Source of the DNA: Gallionellales bacterium GWA2_54_124
GTDB taxonomy: Bacteria > Pseudomonadota > Gammaproteobacteria > Burkholderiales > Gallionellaceae
Length of the DNA: 64,000 nt
Direction: 5' to 3'
NCBI GenBank assembly: GCA_001801025.1
Contig: MGWO01000001.1
Span: 1-64,000 of the forward strand
Both the position numbers and the translations under genes were made by a program. Under the pieces are notes generated by a model. The model had not been told where the DNA came from, made no database searches, and saw only the letters and a list, made by a program, of their open reading frames with translations. Below, piece by piece: positions 54,174-59,514 of the stretch. Position 1 is the stretch's first letter. Every line of letters starts with the position of its first letter.

Positions 54174-54938
54174 ATGTCATTCATAGACTCTCATTGCCAT
54201 ATCAATTTTCATGAGTTGGCAGAAAATATCGACGACGTGCTTGCCAAAATGCAACAAAACGAGGTTCTGGCGGCGCTGTGCGTTTCAGTCAATCTGCGCG
54301 ATTTTCCACAGGTGCTCGTGTTGGCATCGGAATATCAGCATATTTACGCATCGGTTGGCGTGCATCCGGATTACGAGGATGTCGAAGATCCGACGGTCGC
54401 GCGTCTGGTTGAGCTGGCGCAGCATCCTAAGGTCATTGCGATCGGCGAGACGGGGCTGGATTATTACCGGCTGACCGGCGATCTTGAGTGGCAGCGTGAA
54501 CGCTTTCGCAACCACATTCGCGCAGCGCAGCTTTGCAACAAGCCCTTGATTATTCATACCCGCAGTGCGGCAGAGGATACGCTGCGCCTGATGGCAGAAG
54601 AGGGAGCAGGGAGCGTCGGCGGTGTCATGCATTGCTTTACCGAAAATTGGGAGGTGGCGAAGGCTGTGCTCGATATGGGTTTTTATATCTCATTTTCCGG
54701 TATCGTGACGTTCAAAAATGCGCTGCAGATCAAGGAAGTTGCGCAGCGTGTGCCGCTCGACCGCATGTTGATTGAAACCGATTCGCCGTATCTGGCGCCG
54801 GTGCCGTTCAGGGGTAAGCTCAATCAGCCGGCCTACGTGAAACACGTGGCTGAAGAAATTGCGTTGCTGCGAGGTATCGGTGTGGCAGAGGTGGGGCGGC
54901 AAACTAGTGAAAATTTTGCACGCTTATTTAAATTGTAA
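54174..54938 (+). CDS. tatD: TatD family metal-dependent hydrolase
   Basis: 254 residues of the amidohydrolase-like TIM barrel. The metal site is DSHCHINFHE, with later IGETGLDYYR, PLIIHTRSAAEDTL, GVMHCFTENWEV and LIETDSPYLAP. TatD/YcfH-type proteins are 3'-5' DNases; the member beside holB is the YcfH type. The start is the Met before SFIDSHCH, which matches the family; upstream codons lie inside holB. Confidence 0.93.
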   Translation: MSFIDSHCHINFHELAENIDDVLAKMQQNEVLAALCVSVNLRDFPQVLVLASEYQHIYASVGVHPDYEDVEDPTVARLVELAQHPKVIAIGETGLDYYRLTGDLEWQRERFRNHIRAAQLCNKPLIIHTRSAAEDTLRLMAEEGAGSVGGVMHCFTENWEVAKAVLDMGFYISFSGIVTFKNALQIKEVAQRVPLDRMLIETDSPYLAPVPFRGKLNQPAYVKHVAEEIALLRGIGVAEVGRQTSENFARLFKL

Positions 54939-54955
54939 AAATACGCAGAATAAAG

Positions 54956-54983
54956 TTGACACGGTTTCAGAAAACATTATAAT
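54956..54983 (+). promoter_or_regulatory. Consensus sigma-70 promoter of tRNA operon
   Basis: TTGACA and TATAAT, both perfect, with a 16-bp spacer. The expected start of transcription near 54990 is just before the first tRNA. Confidence 0.93.
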
Positions 54984-54997
54984 TCTGTCCTCGCAAT

Positions 54998-55073
54998 GCG
55001 GGAGTAGCTCAGTTGGTAGAGCGATACCTTGCCAAGGTATAGGTCGAGAGTTCGAGCCTCTTCTCCCGCTCCA
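54998..55073 (+). tRNA. tRNA-Gly (GCC)
   Basis: 76 nt with encoded CCA. Acceptor GCGGGAG pairs with CTCCCGC, the D loop has AGTTGGTA, and the anticodon loop CTTGCCAAG gives anticodon GCC. The T arm carries TTCGAGC. First gene of the tRNA operon. Confidence 0.97.
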
Positions 55074-55116
55074 GTCGTTTTGGAGTTTGGTTTTTAAAGT
55101 TTTGCGATGCTTCACT

Positions 55117-55192
55117 GCGGGAATAGCTCAGTTGGTAGAGCGATACCTTGCCAAGGTATAGGTCGAGAGTTCGAGCCTCTTTTCCCGCTCCA
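55117..55192 (+). tRNA. tRNA-Gly (GCC), second copy
   Basis: 76 nt, identical to the first copy except for acceptor pair 7-66, which is A-T here and G-C there, a compensatory change that keeps pairing. It has encoded CCA and is a local duplication. Confidence 0.97.
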
Positions 55193-55197
55193 AATTC

Positions 55198-55222
55198 AAG
55201 GGAAAGCATCATGCTTTCCCTT
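55198..55222 (+). terminator. Hairpin between tRNA-Gly and tRNA-Cys
   Basis: AAGGGAAAGCAT and ATGCTTTCCCTT are perfect complements around a single base and are followed by ATTTATTT. It could terminate or attenuate transcription after the two Gly genes, lowering Cys and Leu tRNA output, or mark a processing site. Confidence 0.6.
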
Positions 55223-55251
55223 ATTTATTTCAGTTCAGGTTTTAGCTGTAG

Positions 55252-55325
55252 GGTGCGTTAGCAAATCGGTTATGCCCCGGATTGCAAATCCGGTTAGCCC
55301 AGTTCGACTCTGGGACGCACCTCCA
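55252..55325 (+). tRNA. tRNA-Cys (GCA)
   Basis: 74 nt with encoded CCA. Acceptor GGTGCGT pairs with ACGCACC, the anticodon loop ATTGCAAAT gives GCA, and the T loop is TTCGACT. Third tRNA of the operon. Confidence 0.95.
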
Positions 55326-55332
55326 AACATCC

Positions 55333-55421
55333 GCCCGGGTGGTGAAATTGGTAGACACAACGGACTTAAAATCCGTCGCCTTGAAAAGGGCGTACCGGTT
55401 CGATTCCGGTTCTGGGCACCA
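55333..55421 (+). tRNA. tRNA-Leu (TAA)
   Basis: 89 nt class II tRNA with a long variable arm (CGCCTTGAAAAGGGCGT) and encoded CCA. The anticodon loop ACTTAAAAT gives TAA. The acceptor starts GCCCGGG and closes with TCTGGGC. Gene content changes to mobile-element genes immediately after it, so its 3' end is the probable integration site. Confidence 0.96.
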
Positions 55422-55855
55422 AAAATACTTATAAATACAGCAATTTACCCAGTTTTATCATTACCTGATATTACAGGGTATTACTCCAAATTTCTGCTGT
55501 GTTTTACATGTAACTGTGACAAGAGTGTGACAAATGTGACATGCAGGGCGCATTTCACCCCGCCATTCATCCGTCACAAACAACCGCCTACCAGATATTA
55601 CAAAAATAAATTTGCAATATTTTTTATTGTGTAGATAATAACTGACAGAAAGAGCAGGCAGTCAAATCTACTCCACAAAAGTATTTGTGTAGGATCGAGA
55701 GGTGGGGTCTCTCAGGTAGTATAAAGCCCATGATTTGATTAGAACGTCGGAAATGAGAAAACCCGGCAACCGAACAAGACGGTATCTTGTGACACACCAC
55801 CAGCCTAACGGCATTCTGCAAAAGTGAGTGTGTATCCAAAAAAAGGATACACACC
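55422..55855. promoter_or_regulatory. Left control region of element
   Basis: 434 bp with no convincing gene. TGTGACA occurs three times on the same strand (55515-55521, 55526-55532, 55535-55541), spaced 11 and 9 bp, and an inverted match GTCACAA lies near 55572. The right end holds a strong hairpin before the first gene. Together these look like an operator area for a regulator of the element. Confidence 0.45.
55828..55854 (+). promoter_or_regulatory. Leader hairpin covering the ribosome site
   Basis: GTGTGTATCC and GGATACACAC form a perfect 10-bp stem with a loop of seven A, ending one base before the ATG. The only Shine-Dalgarno-like bases (AAAGGA) lie in the loop and stem, so folding would hide them. 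It could also be a protein operator. Confidence 0.6.
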
Positions 55856-56185
55856 ATGCACTCTCAAAAAACAGTATTATCATTTTCAGAAGTATCTCAA
55901 TCTCTAGGATTTCCGACAGTCGCGGCTGCTTACGTCGCGCGCAAGCGCGGCATCTTTCCCGTCCGCGTCCGCCTGATCGGCTGCAAACTCGTTTGTTTTT
56001 TATCCGACCTTGAAGAGTATTTGATTACTGGGGAATCGCAGTCATCTTTGAGCGTTCGGGCAATCTGCAAACAAAAAACTCACGGTAAAAAAGGCCGACC
56101 GAGCAAATCTGAATCAATCGCAGCCCAAAAAATGGGCCTTACTGTCTCTCAAATGCGCGCATCGAAGCGCGTTGAGGGGGTGTGA
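55856..56185 (+). CDS. Small HTH DNA-binding protein
   Basis: 109 residues. FSEVSQSLGFPTVAAAYVARKRG followed by IFPVRVRLIGCKLVCFLSDLEEYL resembles a compact helix-turn-helix of the AlpA/excisionase or PrtN-like type. The C-terminal part is basic (CKQKTHGKKGRPSKSESIAA) and then helical. It is the first gene of the element and is likely its regulator or excisionase-like factor. Its leader hairpin suggests tight or self-controlled expression. The family assignment is tentative. Confidence 0.55.
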   Translation: MHSQKTVLSFSEVSQSLGFPTVAAAYVARKRGIFPVRVRLIGCKLVCFLSDLEEYLITGESQSSLSVRAICKQKTHGKKGRPSKSESIAAQKMGLTVSQMRASKRVEGV

Positions 56186-56186
56186 T

Positions 56187-56435
56187 ATGGATGATCACAT
56201 CAAAAGTTCGTGGGTGTCCGTTCTAGCACACATTAAAGCGACCGATAGCGCGCTGTCATGCGCCAGATTTGAGCGAGACCATGCGCACAAACATCTTGAT
56301 TGTCCGCGATGCAAATCTGCATGTACTCCATCTGTTTCAATTCGCAATCTAGATTCCGGAAAATATCATGTGGGCGCTTACTGTCCGTCGTGCGGTTCGT
56401 GGATTAAATGGCTGTCGAGAAGGAGTCAGTCATGA
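56187..56435 (+). CDS. Small zinc-ribbon-like protein
   Basis: 82 residues from the ATG at 56187, right after the stop of the HTH gene. CPRCKSACTPSVS and GAYCPSCGSWIKWL form two CxxC knuckles typical of a zinc ribbon. Such proteins often accompany phage or plasmid replication genes. I do not recognise a named family. Its stop overlaps the next start (ATGA). Confidence 0.6.
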   Translation: MDDHIKSSWVSVLAHIKATDSALSCARFERDHAHKHLDCPRCKSACTPSVSIRNLDSGKYHVGAYCPSCGSWIKWLSRRSQS

Positions 56436-56737
56436 AACTTAAAAAGAGGCTATTTAGAAACAAGTTTAACTGTCTTTGGCATTCCGGGCTTGGGTGTGGC
56501 GGCGAGACAGCTGATCAGCACGGGAACGACTGTGATTGTCAATTTTTGCTTGAGCGATTGTGCGCAGCAAATGTTGCGTCAGCGAATCTAGAATGCGGAT
56601 CGATAGTCCTTGAGGGGTGGTCTGAGGCCGTGGTTGGCGAATACAAGGCTCTGAGAGTTCTGGAAGGTCGTACCGCCGCAAATATATGGATAAGAGCTGA
56701 AATCGAAAGAAAGACGGGTGTGACATGGACAGCCTAG
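56432..56737 (+). CDS. Hypothetical protein in primase operon
   Basis: 101 residues from the ATG overlapping the previous stop. Cys-containing N-terminal half (FNCLWHSGLGCGG, NDCDCQFLLERLC) and a helical C-terminal half (EYKALRVLEGRTAANIWIR). It overlaps the primase start by 13 bp, so the three small genes and the primase appear translationally linked. No family recognised; possible metal site. Confidence 0.6.
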   Translation: MKLKKRLFRNKFNCLWHSGLGCGGETADQHGNDCDCQFLLERLCAANVASANLECGSIVLEGWSEAVVGEYKALRVLEGRTAANIWIRAEIERKTGVTWTA

Positions 56738-58005
56738 AGTTTGAAGATGATTCGAAGAGCAGCCCGCAGCTTCGATTCGCAAAATGGCTTTCAGTTCAAG
56801 CAAACTACAAAACGAAAGACGGAGTGATATTTAAATACGTCGGTACGCACTGGCAGGCGCAAAACGTAGGCGATACTGAGCGCGTCGCGTTTAACTGGCT
56901 TGCCAAGCACGCTCCAGCCAAAGCGTCAGAAAAAACAGCGGTGAGCTGTGTTGCAAGCGCAGTTATGTATCTGTCGCCTATTCCTGCTATTGAACGTGAC
57001 CAAAAAATAGTAAAAATTCCCGTGCTGAACGGTACGTTGCACATCGAGACGGAAGGTACATCAATGCACGATTCATCTCCGGAAGACGGGTTGACTCACT
57101 GTGTGTCGTGCAGATATTTGCAAGACGCGCCGAGGGGTATGTTTATGGATTATCTTCGGTCGTCGTTGCCCGACGATGACGTTAAAAACTTTGTGCAGGA
57201 ATACGTCGGTTATACATTAATCAGCGACACGCGACACCAGTTCGCGTTGTGGCTTGTTGGCGACGGTGGTACAGGGAAAGGCACTTTTTGTGAAATGGTG
57301 GCAGCGCTGCATGGTAAATCGCGAGTTGCGAGCATGAAAATCGGGGTCGGGCAGTTGCAAGGATTCAACTTGTCTGCCTTACTGGGTGCGTCGCTAGTGT
57401 TGGTAGACGAAACTCCGCAACGAATCGACGAGCAGAGCATTAAGACTTTGATTAGTGGCGATCTGACCAGCGCAGACAGAAAGTATCGTGATGTTGTCAG
57501 TTTCAAGCCGACAGCCAAGTGGTTGATCTGTGGAAATGGAATGCCAAGCTTCTCCGATCAAACGAACGGCGTTTGGCGGAGGTTTGCGATTGTGCCATTT
57601 GATGTTAAGTCGAGAGCGGTTCCGCTGCTTGCTGAAAGCATCATTTTGAACGAGCTACCTGGGGTGCTAAATTGGGCTGTAGAGGGGCTTGAACGACTGC
57701 TCGCTCGCGGGCGTTTTGCTGAACTACCGGAGCAGATGAGAGTAAGAAAAGAACAAGCGAGAATCGAAAATGATTCGGTTGTTGCGTGGCGCGAAGATGT
57801 TTGTCCTGTTGTGGCCGAGCAGAGTGGGGGTGGAATGCCTAGATGTAAAATATACCAATCATACTCACTCTTCTGCCTGAGTAACGGGTTGAAAAGCGTG
57901 AGTAGTATAAAATTCTGGCAGCGACTGCAAACTGCGTACCCGGGATTGATCGAGTTTCGGAGGGGAACCGAGCGAACTCGTTGCGCGAATCTTCTTGTTC
58001 CATGA
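56725..58005 (+). CDS. P4-type primase/SF3 helicase
   Basis: 426 residues of the D5/P4-alpha helicase group. Walker A GDGGTGKGTFCEM, Walker B LVLVDETPQ, and motif C KWLICGNGMPSF place it in superfamily 3. An N-terminal region (about 1-150) probably holds the D5_N-type segment; no TOPRIM primase motif is obvious, so priming may be by a different domain or a host enzyme. It should unwind the element's origin for replication. It is followed by a clean terminator and then a repeat-rich region that may be that origin. Confidence 0.88.
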   Translation: MDSLEFEDDSKSSPQLRFAKWLSVQANYKTKDGVIFKYVGTHWQAQNVGDTERVAFNWLAKHAPAKASEKTAVSCVASAVMYLSPIPAIERDQKIVKIPVLNGTLHIETEGTSMHDSSPEDGLTHCVSCRYLQDAPRGMFMDYLRSSLPDDDVKNFVQEYVGYTLISDTRHQFALWLVGDGGTGKGTFCEMVAALHGKSRVASMKIGVGQLQGFNLSALLGASLVLVDETPQRIDEQSIKTLISGDLTSADRKYRDVVSFKPTAKWLICGNGMPSFSDQTNGVWRRFAIVPFDVKSRAVPLLAESIILNELPGVLNWAVEGLERLLARGRFAELPEQMRVRKEQARIENDSVVAWREDVCPVVAEQSGGGMPRCKIYQSYSLFCLSNGLKSVSSIKFWQRLQTAYPGLIEFRRGTERTRCANLLVP

Positions 58006-58020
58006 CGAAGCTTAATTAAT

Positions 58021-58041
58021 GCCCTCGCAAGAGGGCTTTTT
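58021..58041 (+). terminator. Rho-independent terminator after primase gene
   Basis: GCCCTC and GAGGGC around a GCAA tetraloop, followed by five T. It ends the first operon of the element 16 bp after the stop codon. Confidence 0.92.
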
Positions 58042-58074
58042 AATTTATTGCGAACGCATTTGTGTACTTATAGC

Positions 58075-58289
58075 GACCGGACTTTTTTTTTGTAACTCTT
58101 TGATTATTTGTATGTGACCGGACGAACGGACTTTTTTAGCACAAACTTTATTCTATATTCTCTTCTTTTCTTTTTCTCACGCGTAATACATTTTTATTAA
58201 AAAAGTCCGGTCACTCCGGTCTAAATTATATAATTATATGTTTTATAAGCGTTTTATTTTAAAGTTTTCTGACGAAAATCCGGTCTAAA
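58075..58289. repeat. Iteron-like GACCGGA array
   Basis: GACCGGA occurs at 58075-58081 and 58116-58122, with a near copy GAACGGA at 58124-58130. The reverse form TCCGGTC occurs at 58206-58212, 58215-58221 and 58279-58285. GACCGGACTTTTTT (58075-58088) is an exact inverted copy of 58199-58212. TCCGGTCTAAA is directly repeated at 58215 and 58279. The spacer is strongly AT-rich. The plan resembles origins recognised by P4-type helicases. Confidence 0.65.
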
Positions 58290-58352
58290 GCCGTTCTTTT
58301 GGTCACATCTTCGCACGCTACGCGTTGCTCGATAAACCACCCCATTCCGCTC

Positions 58353-58404
58353 ACCCCCTGAGGGGGTGGCGTCCGACCCCTGACGGGTCGTCCCCGCAAC
58401 GGGG
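58353..58404. repeat. Three consecutive GC-rich hairpins
   Basis: ACCCCCT-G-AGGGGGT (58353-58367), GACCC-CTGAC-GGGTC (58375-58389) and CCCCG-CAA-CGGGG (58392-58404) follow each other with gaps of 7 and 2 bp. None has a T tract. They might act in single-strand replication initiation or as RNA structure. Confidence 0.55.
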
Positions 58405-58801
58405 GAAGGCGGAGCCTCATTCGCGGCCCCGCCTTGCCCCCATTTCCCCCATCCACCCTCCCTGTAGGCTTTTGTTCAAAACCATCGTGTAGATGTAGAT
58501 TATGTTGAATTATCGGATGGCGGCGCAGCCCCACACCCTAGACCAGGGGTTGAGGGGCGCGACAATGAGCGCACCCAAGGGTGGAGGGGATTATCTCCTC
58601 CCGCGTGCCGCGCAGGCAGACAAGCGAAGCGCGTCAGCATGGCAAGCGACAGCGCAGCCACGAGCGGCTTGCCGCTCAACAAAAAGCCGCGCAGCGACTT
58701 TTTCATTCCGTGCGATTTGATCTGGCTTCATCGCGACCGATTTTGGCCTCGATGACAAGCGGTCGTTTTTTCAGATAAACGGTAAAAAGTCGTTATTTTT
58801 T

Positions 58802-58857
58802 ATGAGTTGCACAGTAACTCATAAATATTTTTTACGAAAGACACAGTAACTCATAAA
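58802..58857. repeat. Paired 16-bp repeats upstream of mobC
   Basis: CACAGTAACTCATAAA is at 58810-58825 and again at 58842-58857, exactly 32 bp apart (about three turns). The first overlaps the palindrome ATGAGTT-N7-AACTCAT (58802-58822). TTTACGAAA recurs at 58831 and 58872. This looks like a binding region for a regulator of the mob genes. Confidence 0.55.
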
Positions 58858-58982
58858 AGTAGCCGCTTAGGTTTTACGAAACACATATACATTCGTAAAT
58901 TTATACAATGTAATCAAATAGTTGAATTTGACACTTCCATTCTAACACCTCAATATGCAATCCACCGGAAGGCAGGGAGCAA

Positions 58983-59043
58983 GGGCTAACCAGCGAAGCG
59001 AATCCTGCGGATTCTTCTTCTTGGTTACTCCCCCTCACGGGGT
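58983..59043. other. Candidate oriT with IncP-like nic site
   Basis: AATCCTGCGG (59001-59010) contains ATCCTG followed by C, matching the nic core known for IncP/MobP relaxases. It sits within the inverted repeat GAATCC-TGC-GGATTC, is flanked by TAACCA (58987-58992) and TGGTTA (59022-59027), and is followed by CCCC-TCAC-GGGG. It lies about 120 bp before mobC and the relaxase, the usual position of oriT. Confidence 0.55.
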
Positions 59044-59124
59044 AGCTTGCTCTGCGAGGCTCCGTGCTTATGCACTGAAAATCAAAACCGCTTATCCGCT
59101 TATGCGCTTTATGGAGTTTTAGAA

Positions 59125-59514
59125 ATGAACAGGTACTCGAGTCGGGGACGAAATCAGCACAACAAAGTTGATGCGCAGAAACGCACAATCTGCGTCTCTG
59201 TACGTTTGTCGGCAGAAGAGGCCGACCTTTTGGACACCCGCCGCAAAACGATGCAGCGTGGCACATACCTGCGTTCATGCTTGTTGGACAAGTTACCGCC
59301 GATCATTCACCCGCTGAATATCAAAACAGCATCAGATTTAGGGCGCGCCATTGGCAATCTAGCTACTGTTGCCACCTCGATGCGTGCCGGGAAGTACATC
59401 GGCGACTCTGAAATTCTAACCCTCATCAAAGATTTGCGACTTCTTTTAGTGACTGGATCAGCTTCTCTGATTAGCTATTACCACTCAGATTCGAACGAAG
59501 AGGCGGAAGAATGA
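59125..59514 (+). CDS. mobC: MobC-like mobilization protein
   Basis: 129 residues. RTICVSVRLSAEEADLLDTRR followed by GTYLRSCLLDKLPPI resembles the ribbon-helix-helix N-terminus of MobC/TraJ-type relaxosome proteins, with a helical rest (ASDLGRAIGNLATVATSMR). These bind oriT and help the relaxase. The ATG has GGAG upstream; earlier codons in the track frame are inside the candidate oriT area. It overlaps the relaxase start by ATGA. Confidence 0.75.
   Translation: MNRYSSRGRNQHNKVDAQKRTICVSVRLSAEEADLLDTRRKTMQRGTYLRSCLLDKLPPIIHPLNIKTASDLGRAIGNLATVATSMRAGKYIGDSEILTLIKDLRLLLVTGSASLISYYHSDSNEEAEE

Larger units (their letters stand above)
58042..59124. other. Repeat-rich non-coding region, probable origin and transfer site
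   Basis: About 1.1 kb without a supported gene; the two opposing 70-codon frames near 58500-58720 have no ribosome sites. In order it holds an array of GACCGGA/TCCGGTC repeats (58075-58289) in AT-rich DNA, three GC-rich hairpins (58353-58404), an inverted repeat GAGCGGC/GCCGCTC (58662-58677), 16-bp direct repeats (58810-58857), and a candidate oriT (about 58983-59043). Confidence 0.6.

Noticed and set aside
55107-55634. 175-codon ORF across the tRNA genes
   Set aside because: Reads through three tRNA genes, which are certain.
58500-58720. Two opposing ~70-codon ORFs
   Set aside because: No ribosome sites; open frames follow from GC-rich repeats in the non-coding core of the element.
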